From Flavobacteriaceae bacterium (GTDB lineage Bacteria; Bacteroidota; Bacteroidia; Flavobacteriales; Flavobacteriaceae), in contig NZMG01000053.1 in the NCBI GenBank assembly GCA_002694465.1, positions 1 to 64,000 on the forward strand: DNA of 64,000 bases. Reading direction: 5' to 3'. The notes beneath the pieces are model-generated. The model did no database searches and was not told the DNA's origin. It was given only the letters and a program-made list of their open reading frames with translations. Of this stretch, positions 34,819 through 43,961 are shown in pieces (positions within the stretch are counted from its first letter, which is position 1; each line of letters opens with the position of its first letter). The position numbers and the translations under genes are program-made.

Positions 34819-36036
34819 CTATTTATGGGGATTTTTGTAGCAGAAAAGCAAACCAATTGCAGCCAAAACGATGTTTCCAACAATTATAAAAGGATAATAA
34901 AAACCTCCTCCAATTAACCAAGTCCCTAAAACAGGACCTAAAATCTGACCAATACTATTGGTTGAGCTTTGTATAGATATATTTCTACCTGTATTCTCTT
35001 TTGATGTCAAGGAAACTGCTGATAATAAGTTAGGGGTTACCATTGCACCTCCGGCTGCAAAAAGAATAATTAAGCCATAGACAAAGTATTCATTTTTAAA
35101 AAAAGGAAAGGCAATTAAAGATATTCCGGCTATTAATAATCCTAAAGCAATTTGTTTTTTCGTAGATAATACCTTCTCTCCATAACTTGCAAAAATAGGT
35201 TGCAAAACAGCCATTACAGATCCACATAACATAAAACCAATACCAACTTGATTACTGTTAAATCCCAATTCATCTTTACCATAAATTGAAAATACCGTTT
35301 CAAATAAAGTCACAACAAATTGTAAGACAAATGACAACAATAGTAACACGATAAAATAGTTGCTAAATGTAAATCGCAAACTCATTTTTTTTGAAGTTTG
35401 TTTTTGAAATCGAACGGTATTTTTTAACCATTTCGTTACAATAAATAAAACAATCAATCCTAATATAGCAGCAAACAAGAATGGTACTGAAAATCGGTCT
35501 AAATGTAGTAGGCCTGTAGAATATTTAATATGAATGTTAGTTTGGGATAGAAACCCACCGATAACAGGGCCAAAAATAACCCCAGAACTGATGGCGACGC
35601 CAGACCAAGCCATTATTTTGTTTCTACGTTTCTCGGAAGTGATATCACTTAAATAAGCATTACTTACGGGAATAACAGAGGATGTAAAAATGCCACCAAA
35701 AATTCGAGCGATATACAGCATTGTCAAAGATGTGGCAAGTCCTGTTAACAATTGCATTATCACAAACCCGATGAGACCAACAATTATAATGGGCTTACGG
35801 CCATAATTGTCTGATAACTTTCCCCAAACCACCACGAACAGTAATTGAAAAAATGGATAAATGCTGGTAAGTAATCCAATATGGAAGTTAATTAAATCGG
35901 TATCGAGATTGTCTTTTAAAGCTAATCTTTCGGTATAGTAGGGAAGAGTTGGTAATAAAATACCGTAACCCAACATCACTACAAATAAACTCAACAGGAT
36001 TAAAGATATCCTGTTGAGTTTTTCTTTTCTATCCAT
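34819..36036 (-). CDS. MFS drug/proton antiporter
   Basis: 405 residues with about 12 membrane helices. MFS motif A is visible as GKLSDNYGRKPIIIVG (about 72-87), and motif C-like glycines as GVIFGPVIGGFL near 155. This places it with the drug-exporting 12-helix group that includes the tetracycline exporters. The substrate is not known. Its ATG overlaps the stop of the copper ATPase gene (TAATG), so the two are translated together. Confidence 0.88.
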   Translation of the reverse strand: MDRKEKLNRISLILLSLFVVMLGYGILLPTLPYYTERLALKDNLDTDLINFHIGLLTSIYPFFQLLFVVVWGKLSDNYGRKPIIIVGLIGFVIMQLLTGLATSLTMLYIARIFGGIFTSSVIPVSNAYLSDITSEKRRNKIMAWSGVAISSGVIFGPVIGGFLSQTNIHIKYSTGLLHLDRFSVPFLFAAILGLIVLFIVTKWLKNTVRFQKQTSKKMSLRFTFSNYFIVLLLLSFVLQFVVTLFETVFSIYGKDELGFNSNQVGIGFMLCGSVMAVLQPIFASYGEKVLSTKKQIALGLLIAGISLIAFPFFKNEYFVYGLIILFAAGGAMVTPNLLSAVSLTSKENTGRNISIQSSTNSIGQILGPVLGTWLIGGGFYYPFIIVGNIVLAAIGLLFCYKNPHK

Positions 36037-38186
36037 TATCTTTTTCCAATTTTTCGCTTTAATAATTGTGCATTAATGGCCACAATAATGGTGCTCAAAC
36101 TCATAAATACAGCTCCTACTGCAGGACCTAAAACAAAGCCTGAAGAGTATAATACGCCAGCAGCTAATGGAATTGCCACCACATTATATCCAGTAGCCCA
36201 TATTAAATTTTGAATCATTTTATTATAGGTAGCTTTTCCGAATAGAATAAGGTTTGCAATATCTTGAGGATTACTATTTACCAATATAATATCGGCAGTT
36301 TCTGCAGCAATATCAGAACCTGAACCTACAGCAATACCAACGTTTGCTTGTGCTAATGCGGGTGCATCATTTACCCCATCACCAGTCATCGCAACAAATT
36401 CTCCTTTATCTTGTAATTCTTTTACAATTTCTACTTTTTGGTGTGGTAGCACTTCGGCATAATAGCCATCCAACCCAAGTTTGTCACTAACAGCTTTGGC
36501 CGTTTTTTCATTATCGCCAGTTGCCATAAATACTTTAATATTATTCTTTTTAAATATTTTTATAGCATCTGCAGATTCTGGTCTAATTTCATCTGCAAGG
36601 GCAATATAACCAGCCAGTTTTCCATCAATTAAAATAAAAACAACTGTTTCAGCTGCATCACTATAGGCATCTTTAGGGATTTCTATTTTTTCATCTCTTA
36701 AATACCCTGGACTTACTACCTTAATTTGCTTGCCTTCAACATTGGCTTCTACACCTTTACCCGTAATGGCTTTGAAATTTTCTGGGTTGGGAATGATGAT
36801 ATTATTTTCTTTAACTTTTTTAATTATTCCGACGGCTATGGGGTGTTCGGAACTTTGCTCCAATGAACTTGAAAGCCTTAAAATTTCTTCTGGTGAATAT
36901 TCTTGGTTTACCGATTCAATTCTTGTAACACCAAAATCACCTTTGGTCAACGTTCCTGTTTTATCAAATAATAAGGCAGAGATTTTTCTTGATTCTTCAA
37001 AAGCTGTTCTATTTCTAATTAATAATCCATTTTGAGCAGATACTGCGGTCGATATTGCTACTACTAACGGAATGGCAAGACCAAGAGCATGCGGACAAGC
37101 AATAACCATAACGGTTACCATTCTTTCCAGTGCATAGACAAATGGAAAGCCCAAAATTAACCAAACTGCCAATGTGCCAAAACCGATAGCTAGAGCGATA
37201 TAGGTCAACCATTTTGCAGCCCTGTCTGAAAGGTTTTGCATTTTAGATTTGGTTTTTTGCGCTTCTTCAACCATTGTGATTACTTTGTTGAGATAGCTGT
37301 CTTTTCCTGTGTGCTCAACCTTAACTTTTATAGTACTATTACCATTAACTGAACCGCCAATTACTTTATCTTTTTCTTCTTTTTTTACTGGTTTAGATTC
37401 TCCTGTTAGCATTGATTCATTCAAGTAACTGGAACCTTCAACAATGATTCCATCAGCTGGAACTTTCTCGCCAGGCTTTACTAAAATCACATCGCCTTTT
37501 AACAAATCTTCCAAAGGAATGTCTTCTACGGTATCATCCTTTACTCTATGCGCTTCAGCGGGCATCATACTTACTAAAAGTTGTAAAGCTTTGGAAGCAC
37601 CCAAAACACTTTTCATTTCTATCCAATGTCCCAATAGCATTATAGCAATTAGTGTAGAAAGTTCCCAGAAAAAATCCTCTCCACGTAAGCCAAAAACTGT
37701 GGCGGTGCTATAAAAGTAGGCAACACTTATAGCCATAGAAATTAGGGTCATCATTCCTGGTGCTCCTTTTTTTATTTCAGACCAAAAACCTTTTAAAAAT
37801 GGCCAACCACCGTAAAAATAAACTACAGATGAAAGGGCAAAAAGCACATACGAATTACCCGGAAGTAAAAATTCATACCCGAAAAATTCCTGTATCATTG
37901 GCGAGAAGAACAATATGGGAATGGTAAGTACAAGCGTTACCCAAAACCGTTTCCTGAAATCGGCAATCATCATTTTATGATGGTCGTGACCCATTTGACC
38001 GTGTCCAGGATTATGGCCTGAATGGTCGCCACCTTCGTGGTTCATTTTACTGTGGTCCATCTTACTGTGGTCGTCCGATTTTGGGTTTTCCATTTTCGAG
38101 TGGTCCATCTTCGAATGATCCATTTTTGAGTGATCCATTTTACTGTGGTCCATTTTTTTGTCTTTGTGATCTTTGTGATTGTCCAT
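36036..38186 (-). CDS. CopB-type copper-transporting P-type ATPase (P1B-3)
   Basis: 716 residues. The transmembrane metal site is CPH (C364 in VIACPHALG), the mark of the CopB subgroup, rather than the CPC of CopA. TGES, DKTGT and GDGVNDAPAL are all present, so it should be active. The first ~75 residues are a metal-binding tail with six DHSKM units and further His and Met. It likely exports copper or silver from the cytoplasm. It begins 6 bp after the PPK2 gene. Confidence 0.95.
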   Translation of the reverse strand: MDNHKDHKDKKMDHSKMDHSKMDHSKMDHSKMENPKSDDHSKMDHSKMNHEGGDHSGHNPGHGQMGHDHHKMMIADFRKRFWVTLVLTIPILFFSPMIQEFFGYEFLLPGNSYVLFALSSVVYFYGGWPFLKGFWSEIKKGAPGMMTLISMAISVAYFYSTATVFGLRGEDFFWELSTLIAIMLLGHWIEMKSVLGASKALQLLVSMMPAEAHRVKDDTVEDIPLEDLLKGDVILVKPGEKVPADGIIVEGSSYLNESMLTGESKPVKKEEKDKVIGGSVNGNSTIKVKVEHTGKDSYLNKVITMVEEAQKTKSKMQNLSDRAAKWLTYIALAIGFGTLAVWLILGFPFVYALERMVTVMVIACPHALGLAIPLVVAISTAVSAQNGLLIRNRTAFEESRKISALLFDKTGTLTKGDFGVTRIESVNQEYSPEEILRLSSSLEQSSEHPIAVGIIKKVKENNIIIPNPENFKAITGKGVEANVEGKQIKVVSPGYLRDEKIEIPKDAYSDAAETVVFILIDGKLAGYIALADEIRPESADAIKIFKKNNIKVFMATGDNEKTAKAVSDKLGLDGYYAEVLPHQKVEIVKELQDKGEFVAMTGDGVNDAPALAQANVGIAVGSGSDIAAETADIILVNSNPQDIANLILFGKATYNKMIQNLIWATGYNVVAIPLAAGVLYSSGFVLGPAVGAVFMSLSTIIVAINAQLLKRKIGKR

Positions 38187-38192
38187 AATATG

Positions 38193-38930
38193 TTATTTTT
38201 TGGTGTAAGGATATTTTAAATTGTGTTTTTTAAGATGGTCTGTCAGTATATTGGCAACACTATAGTTACGATACCAACGTTTATCTGCTGGAATAATATG
38301 CCAAGAAGGGTCATCGCAGTTGGTTATTGCCATATTATAGGCAGCTCTATAAGCATCCCATTGTTCGGCTGCCTTTTCATCTTCGATGCTGTATTTCCAG
38401 CGCTTGTGTGGTTTAGTCAGCCTTTCCTTGATGCGCTCTCCTTGTTCTTCTTTAGAGATATGTAAGAAAAATTTAAGTACGTGAATATTGTTTTGCCTCA
38501 AATGCTGCTCCAAGTATTTTATAAGCTTGCAACGGTGGGCAAGCACTTCCTCTGGCAGTAACTTACCTACCATAGGCATTAGTAAATCTTCGTAATACGA
38601 ACGGTTAAAAACTTGAATCATACCCTTTGGTGGAATATGCGGATAAACACGCCATAAAAAATCGTGTTTCAACTCTTCTTCGGTAGGTTTTTTAAACGAT
38701 TTTACCTGAACGCCTTGCGGATTCATACTGCTAAAGGAATAACGAATGGTACCGTCTTTACCCGAGGTGTCCATACCTTGCAAGATAATGAGCAGGCCAA
38801 AACGTCCATCGGCATAAAACTTGTTCTGAAGTTCAAAAAGTTCCTTGCGTAACTTAATCAAACTATTTTTGCCCTCGCTTTTTGAAATGTTTTCGGGTGG
38901 TTTGGTCGAAATTGTATCTAGGTCTATCAT
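38193..38930 (-). CDS. Polyphosphate kinase 2 family protein
   Basis: 245 residues. The PPK2 Walker A is LQGMDTSGKDG (50-60), and the lid and Walker B regions are FLWRVYPHIPPKG and QVFNRSYYEDLL. C-terminal YSIEDEKAAEQWDAY and WHIIPADKRWYRNY are also typical. PPK2 enzymes use polyphosphate to phosphorylate AMP, ADP or GDP; the subclass cannot be fixed by eye. In a cluster with a nucleotide phosphorylase it may recharge nucleotides when ATP is scarce. Confidence 0.93.
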   Translation of the reverse strand: MIDLDTISTKPPENISKSEGKNSLIKLRKELFELQNKFYADGRFGLLIILQGMDTSGKDGTIRYSFSSMNPQGVQVKSFKKPTEEELKHDFLWRVYPHIPPKGMIQVFNRSYYEDLLMPMVGKLLPEEVLAHRCKLIKYLEQHLRQNNIHVLKFFLHISKEEQGERIKERLTKPHKRWKYSIEDEKAAEQWDAYRAAYNMAITNCDDPSWHIIPADKRWYRNYSVANILTDHLKKHNLKYPYTKK

Positions 38931-38940
38931 TTTTTATGTT

Positions 38941-39234
38941 TTATCGTAATTTTTTTCTCATTGCTTCAGAAATATTTTCGGCATAGACACCATAGGCATC
39001 TACCAAAAGTCCCTTTATACCATCTTTTGATGAAATGGCATAAAGAACACTGTTATCGTCCGTACTGCTCATCCCTTCAAAACGATGGGTTTCATCCACA
39101 TCAAAATCTTCGGGCTGAATTTCTATGTTCAGTGAGGCACATTGCAAACATTCTGGTTTCAAGTTGAAATCATAGGTATATCCTCTTTGTTGAAGGTCAT
39201 TGATTGCTTCTGAAAGGGTGTCGTAGTTGTTCAT
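38941..39234 (-). CDS. Small conserved protein, often mislabelled as PRPP synthetase
   Basis: 97 residues. YDTLSEAINDLQQRGYTYDF at the start, then CLQCASLNIEIQPEDFDVDETHRFEG and VLYAISSKDGIKGLLVDAYG, are conserved in a Bacteroidota family. It has none of the PRPP-synthetase motifs, although databases often carry that name. A CxxC (C28/C31) may hold a metal. Function is unknown. It sits in the stress cluster 10 bp before PPK2. Confidence 0.8.
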   Translation of the reverse strand: MNNYDTLSEAINDLQQRGYTYDFNLKPECLQCASLNIEIQPEDFDVDETHRFEGMSSTDDNSVLYAISSKDGIKGLLVDAYGVYAENISEAMRKKLR

Positions 39235-39240
39235 TTTCTT

Positions 39241-39885
39241 TTATTTATAAGTCATTGTGAAATAACTGTTGTCTTCTTCGGTAAATTTCTGAAAGGTCAA
39301 TAGGCCGTTCTCATTTAATTTTTCTATTACATTATAATTTAATTGCTTGATACGAATACCCAACGCATAGGCCTTAATATTGATTTTTGATTTGATATTG
39401 TTTTTGTTACTGTCTAATTTTCGGTTGTAAATCTTTATGGTACTTTTTGAACCGAAGAAATTCAACAATCCTGAATCAAAGCTCATTTCCAACTCTATAT
39501 TTTCCAAGTTTTCCAAATCATATAGCTCTTTAAAATTTGCAGATGTGGTATTGATTTCGGTTTCCTTTGATTTTGGATTTGAAAACGGAAATGCCATTAC
39601 CATTATACTGGCTTCATCAGGTTTACAGCGATATGTGGTTGTGTATTTGTCGATAGATTTTTTGTCTTTGTCAAACAACTCTGTGATTACCTCAATTTCA
39701 TAATATCCATTTTTCTCTTTTTCTTTTCCCGCATCAAAAATTTGTTTGTTTAAAAAGTCACCATCTTTATCAAAATTTTCTCTTTCTATAGTTCTGCCTG
39801 AAATCTGCTCAATGAGCATTTCAGTTTGAGCATTCATAGAAATTATCGAAAGAACAAAAAACAGTATGAAGCTTTGTTTTTTCAT
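39241..39885 (-). CDS. Exported protein of unknown function
   Basis: 214 residues with a signal peptide (SFILFFVLSIISMNAQ, cut near 19). The rest is polar and beta-rich with several Lys/Glu/Asn stretches. I do not recognise a family. The start overlaps the stop of the PRPP-synthetase gene by 4 bp, so it is made with that gene although its product leaves the cytoplasm. Confidence 0.7.
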   Translation of the reverse strand: MKKQSFILFFVLSIISMNAQTEMLIEQISGRTIERENFDKDGDFLNKQIFDAGKEKEKNGYYEIEVITELFDKDKKSIDKYTTTYRCKPDEASIMVMAFPFSNPKSKETEINTTSANFKELYDLENLENIELEMSFDSGLLNFFGSKSTIKIYNRKLDSNKNNIKSKINIKAYALGIRIKQLNYNVIEKLNENGLLTFQKFTEEDNSYFTMTYK

Positions 39886-40775
39886 ATATGTTGCATTAAT
39901 TTCTTTACTTCTATTGCCAGTATATCACTTAAATCTATAGCATTTGAAGGATGTGGGATAGTATTACAAGTTACTATTTTTTCTACACCAGAATCCAATA
40001 AATCCTGATAAGCATTTCCTGAAAAAACTGCGTGGATACCGACACAAATAGGTGGTTTCATTCCTGCTTTTTTTAGATGCGCGACAGTTTCAATCATTGT
40101 ACGCGCTGTAGAAATAATATCATCGACCAAAATAGGTGTGGCATCTTTGTATTTGTCCACTTCCGGAACAGAAACTTCAACATTACGGTCACCGTGACGT
40201 ACTTTTTGCAACACAGTAAATGGTGCTCCCGCGTTTTTAGCAACTTCTGAAACCCATTGCTCACTTTCTGAATCGGGACCAATCAATACCGGGTTTTTGA
40301 TATTTTTCTTTATCCATTCTGAAATTGCATCAGCTGCGTGAATTACTTTATTTGGAATGTGATAGACTTCGCCCAAAGAACTTATTCTATGCAAGTGAGG
40401 GTCAACCGTTGTAATCGTATCGGCAAATCCTGAAATCAATTTTCCGAAGAAAGCAGAAGTTACACCTTCACCTTCATTAAAAATCTTGTCTTGTCGCATA
40501 TAAGCAAGATATGGTGCTACCAAACAGGTACACATCGCACCAAGCGATTTTGCAGTATGGCTTAAAAAATATAGCGGTAATAATTTCTCATCAGGGTCGT
40601 GCAGGGTGCAAACCAAGACCACACATTTATCTTTTACGTCAGATAATATGCGCGTGTAGGATTCACCGTCAGGAAATTTACGCAACGTTGCTTTTCCTAT
40701 TTCGGCATCCATTTTTGTCGCCATTAACTCTGTTAATTCCTCGTTTCCTGGAAGGCTGAATAATATCGTTTTCAT
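39882..40775 (-). CDS. Ribose-phosphate pyrophosphokinase (PRPP synthetase) family
   Basis: 297 residues. Substrate and catalytic motifs are KFPDGESYTRI (34-44), PYLAYMRQDKIF and DPHLHR, and the PRPP-binding loop is PILVDDIISTARTM (about 214-227). It makes PRPP from ribose 5-phosphate and ATP. It is shorter than the housekeeping Prs (about 313 residues) and lies beside the AMP/thymidine phosphorylase gene, so it is probably a second, specialised copy. Confidence 0.9.
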   Translation of the reverse strand: MKTILFSLPGNEELTELMATKMDAEIGKATLRKFPDGESYTRILSDVKDKCVVLVCTLHDPDEKLLPLYFLSHTAKSLGAMCTCLVAPYLAYMRQDKIFNEGEGVTSAFFGKLISGFADTITTVDPHLHRISSLGEVYHIPNKVIHAADAISEWIKKNIKNPVLIGPDSESEQWVSEVAKNAGAPFTVLQKVRHGDRNVEVSVPEVDKYKDATPILVDDIISTARTMIETVAHLKKAGMKPPICVGIHAVFSGNAYQDLLDSGVEKIVTCNTIPHPSNAIDLSDILAIEVKKLMQHI

Positions 40776-40784
40776 AGTATGTTT

Positions 40785-42287
40785 TTAATTTATGGTTATA
40801 ATATCCTTGTGATTTTTTTTATACTCCATTGCATAATTGAGTTCGCCTTGGGATTCCGCATATATGGTATATAGTAATTGGTTCTCTTCAACTTGCTCTC
40901 CTAGATGAACATTCAAAAGAATCCCAGCCGATTTAGACTGTGGTGCACCTGAAAGTTTGGCGAGTTTTGCTATTTTTCGATTATCAATACGCTCTAGACT
41001 GCCTGATTTTTCTGCTCTGATTTCAATTTTATAAGGTGCTAAAACAGGTTTTGAAAAACGGCCTTGCGCTTTACATATAGCAAGGAATTTTTCATACGCT
41101 TTTCCAGATTTTAGTATTTGATGTGCGGTTTCCGTCCCTTTTCCTTTTTCGACTTTGCCCGAAAGCTCTATAAGTTCTCCGGCCAAAAGCAATGCTCTCT
41201 CCCGTAAATCGATTGGTGCATCGTCTTCATTTTGTAAAACCTTTAGTATATCGATGGCTTCTAAAGTTGGACCAATCCCTCTCCCTACAGGTTGTGTACC
41301 ATCTGTGATGACCACTTTCACATTCAACCCAACAGCGTTACCGACAGTTTCCATATGATTTTTAAGCTTTTCAGCCATTTCTGTACTTCTAACTTTTGCA
41401 GTTTCTCCCACGGGAATATCTATAACAACGTGGGTTGAACCTGCCGCAGCCTTTTTTGAAAGAACCGAAGCTATGAGTTGCCCTTCGCTATCAATATCCA
41501 AGGCCTTCTCAATCTTAATCAGTACATCATCAGCGGGGCTTAATTGTGCTGTACCACCCCAAACAAAACACCCACCTTCTTTTTCCACGACAGCCGTTAT
41601 TTCTTCGGAAGAGAGCGTTACATTGGTCATAACTTCCATAGTATCTGCTGTACCTGCGGGCGAAGTAATGGCTCGTGAGGACGTTTTTGGCATTGTAAGT
41701 CCATAAGCAGCTACAATGGCCACTACCAAGGGTGTGGTTCTATTACCGGGTAATCCGCCTATGCAATGTTTATCGACAACGATTTCTTTGTTCCAATTCA
41801 ATTGTTTTCCAGAGGCAATCATAGCTTTTGTGAGGTCGGATATTTCATCAATATCCATTCGGTCGCCTGCGCAGGCCGTAATGAATGCTGAAAGGTGTAT
41901 ATTGGAATAGTCGCCTTCAACGATGTCGGTTATGATTTGGTTGTAGGCATTGTAATCCAGTTTTTGGTTATAGATTTTAGCCCTGACGTAGCTTAACGAT
42001 TCTATAGGTTCCAAATGGGAAACGTACAGGGTGTCATTGTCGGAAACATTCAACTTTTTTGCAGCAGCATCCGATAGTCCTATTTCGTTGGGCAGCAGTA
42101 TATCAGAATTTATAACATTAAGACTTGCTACAATTGAATGTGTTGCCTTTGATATCCTTATTCTTGTAAGTGCTTCAAAGCCTTCTGAAATACACACGTG
42201 GCAATCCTCACGCATATACACCACATTTTCGTTTTGGGTGTAGATTCCAAGATGTTTGTATTTTAATATATTTGAATGTTGTTCCAT
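40785..42287 (-). CDS. AMP phosphorylase/thymidine phosphorylase family protein
   Basis: 500 residues. The size and the extra ~85-residue N-terminal domain fit AMP-phosphorylase-like proteins known from archaea, rather than the 440-residue DeoA. The phosphate-binding part reads DKHCIGGLPGNRTTPLVVAI, and TSSRAITSPAGTADTMEVM follows. The reaction is base release by phosphate from a nucleoside or NMP, giving ribose 1-phosphate or ribose 1,5-bisphosphate. No RuBisCO or ribose-bisphosphate isomerase gene is in the window. It is 9 bp from the PRPP-synthetase gene. Confidence 0.88.
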   Translation of the reverse strand: MEQHSNILKYKHLGIYTQNENVVYMREDCHVCISEGFEALTRIRISKATHSIVASLNVINSDILLPNEIGLSDAAAKKLNVSDNDTLYVSHLEPIESLSYVRAKIYNQKLDYNAYNQIITDIVEGDYSNIHLSAFITACAGDRMDIDEISDLTKAMIASGKQLNWNKEIVVDKHCIGGLPGNRTTPLVVAIVAAYGLTMPKTSSRAITSPAGTADTMEVMTNVTLSSEEITAVVEKEGGCFVWGGTAQLSPADDVLIKIEKALDIDSEGQLIASVLSKKAAAGSTHVVIDIPVGETAKVRSTEMAEKLKNHMETVGNAVGLNVKVVITDGTQPVGRGIGPTLEAIDILKVLQNEDDAPIDLRERALLLAGELIELSGKVEKGKGTETAHQILKSGKAYEKFLAICKAQGRFSKPVLAPYKIEIRAEKSGSLERIDNRKIAKLAKLSGAPQSKSAGILLNVHLGEQVEENQLLYTIYAESQGELNYAMEYKKNHKDIITIN

Positions 42288-42290
42288 AGT

Positions 42291-43667
42291 TTATTTTATT
42301 TCTTCAATGCTATATAATTGTGGGATTTCAGCATCCCACCCATAGGTCTCCTTGATACCTTTTTGTAGTGCTTCTGCACTTTCTTTTTCACCGTGCACTA
42401 TGAAAATCCGCTCTGGTTTATTATTTATTTTACTCATCCAATCCATAAGTTCTGTATGGTCTGCGTGTGCCGAAAGTCCTTCGATTTCTGCAACTTCCAT
42501 ATGAAATGGCACCCATTTTCCGTACACTTTTAATTCCTTATCGCCTTCCAATAGCTTTCTTCCACGAGTTCCTTCAGCTTGATACCCCACAAAAAGCAAA
42601 GTGTTATTCGGATTTTGTGCTTGTGTTTCGAGATAGTTGAGCATTCTTCCACCAGTAAGCATTCCACTTCCTGCAATCACGATTTTTGGTTTGTTGTCGG
42701 TCCGTAATTCCATTGTTTCACGATAACTGCTTACGACCGTGAAATGTGAGCACATTTCATCACATTCATTGTCCTCTAATCTGTGCCAATCCCTTGTACG
42801 GTGGAAGAGTTCGAGTACATTCGCTCCCATTGGACTGTCCATTATCATTTGTACTTTCGGTATTTTGTTCTCTTTTAATAATCTCCAAAAAATGAGCATC
42901 ATCAATTGGGCACGTTCTACCGAAAAGCTTGGAATAAACAGGCTACCACCTCTATTGATGGTATCGTTGACCAATTTTTCAATCTGTGGCAGTGCTTCTA
43001 CTTCATCTGGATGAAATCTTCCACCGTAGGTTGACTCAATGAATAAGATATCCGCTTTATTGGGTTTTAGAGGTGGGTATAAGAGTAAATCGTTGGTTCT
43101 ACCTATATCTCCTGAAAAGACAAAACGTTTTCCGTGTATATCCAACTCGATGTAAGTGGCACCGAGAATATGACCATTGTATTGAAATCTGGCCTTTATA
43201 TTTTTCATCAATGGCATCCATTGAGCAGGTGGTATTCCCTTGAAATGTGGAAGGGTTTTTTCAACATCGTTTAAATCGTAAAGCGGTTCTGCCGGACTAT
43301 GTTTGGAATAGCCTTCTTTGTTGGCGCGTTCGGCTTCCTGCTCTTGGATTTTTGCACTATCGTTCAAAATGATTTTTGCAATGTCCAAAGTGGGATTAGT
43401 GCCGTAAATCGGGCCTTTAAACCCTTGTTTTACCAATCGAGGTAAATACCCTGTGTGGTCCATATGGCCGTGGGTAAGCAAGACCATATCAATTTCTGAA
43501 ACTTTAACGGGTGGATACTCCCAGTTTTTAAGGCGCAATTCTTTCAACCCTTGAAAAAGTCCGCAGTCAATCAATATCTTTCCCTCTCCCGTATCCACTA
43601 AATATTTTGAGCCAGTTACAGTACCGGCCGCTCCCAAAAAGTGGATGTTGATTTTATTATTTTTCAT
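42291..43667 (-). CDS. Beta-CASP metallo-beta-lactamase RNase-like protein
   Basis: 458 residues from the ATG giving MKNNKINIHF. Zinc ligands are in LTHGHMDHTGY (H66, H68, D70, H71), with SGDIGR later. Beta-CASP motifs are IAGSGMLTGGRML and the final SAHADHTELM. Members act as RNA endo- or exonucleases (RNase J/CPSF73-like, YsgA type). It lies 4 bp upstream of the phosphorylase gene, so the pair could free nucleotides from RNA and then strip the base. Confidence 0.9.
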   Translation of the reverse strand: MKNNKINIHFLGAAGTVTGSKYLVDTGEGKILIDCGLFQGLKELRLKNWEYPPVKVSEIDMVLLTHGHMDHTGYLPRLVKQGFKGPIYGTNPTLDIAKIILNDSAKIQEQEAERANKEGYSKHSPAEPLYDLNDVEKTLPHFKGIPPAQWMPLMKNIKARFQYNGHILGATYIELDIHGKRFVFSGDIGRTNDLLLYPPLKPNKADILFIESTYGGRFHPDEVEALPQIEKLVNDTINRGGSLFIPSFSVERAQLMMLIFWRLLKENKIPKVQMIMDSPMGANVLELFHRTRDWHRLEDNECDEMCSHFTVVSSYRETMELRTDNKPKIVIAGSGMLTGGRMLNYLETQAQNPNNTLLFVGYQAEGTRGRKLLEGDKELKVYGKWVPFHMEVAEIEGLSAHADHTELMDWMSKINNKPERIFIVHGEKESAEALQKGIKETYGWDAEIPQLYSIEEIK

Positions 43668-43681
43668 CGTATTCTTATGTA

Positions 43682-43936
43682 TTAGTGTCCACCACAACAG
43701 GAAGATGTGTTTCCTCTGTCTTGGGTCGATTTGTATAACGCTACCACTTCATTATATAGATTTCGTGAATCTTCTTTGATATAAAGTGCTACCTTTTTTA
43801 TAGATTTAGGTTCAAAGTCTACCATATCCAATAGTATTTCCAAAGCCTCTTCAAGTAGTTTCGGGTCATTCTCCAATGCTTCGTAAAAAGGCTCAAAATC
43901 TATGTTATTCTGTTTTTTTAATTCTTCAGTTTTCAT
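43682..43936 (-). CDS. 84-residue protein with C-terminal CCGGH
   Basis: A small acidic, helical protein (NNIDFEPFYEALENDPKLLEE and so on) whose last residues are SSCCGGH, a likely metal-binding tail. I do not recognise a family. It lies 14 bp before the beta-CASP gene and 25 bp after the ATP-cone protein, all on the same strand. Confidence 0.6.
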   Translation of the reverse strand: MKTEELKKQNNIDFEPFYEALENDPKLLEEALEILLDMVDFEPKSIKKVALYIKEDSRNLYNEVVALYKSTQDRGNTSSCCGGH

Positions 43937-43961
43937 AAAGTTAAATTTAAAGTTTTATTTT

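Noticed and set aside
34443..34883. A complete 146-residue minus-strand protein
   Set aside because: The last ~24 codons are antisense to the AbiEii remnant and the first ~39 overlap the MFS gene. Only the middle is RteC-like, so it is a chimeric frame over a junction.
38040..38186. Tandem DNA repeat or CRISPR-like array
   Set aside because: The repeats are in frame codons for DHSKM in the CopB tail; there are no spacers or cas genes. No CRISPR array was seen in the window.
38941..39234. PRPP synthetase function for the 97-residue protein
   Set aside because: It lacks the PRPP loop and catalytic motifs and is far too short; the real family member is at 39882-40775.
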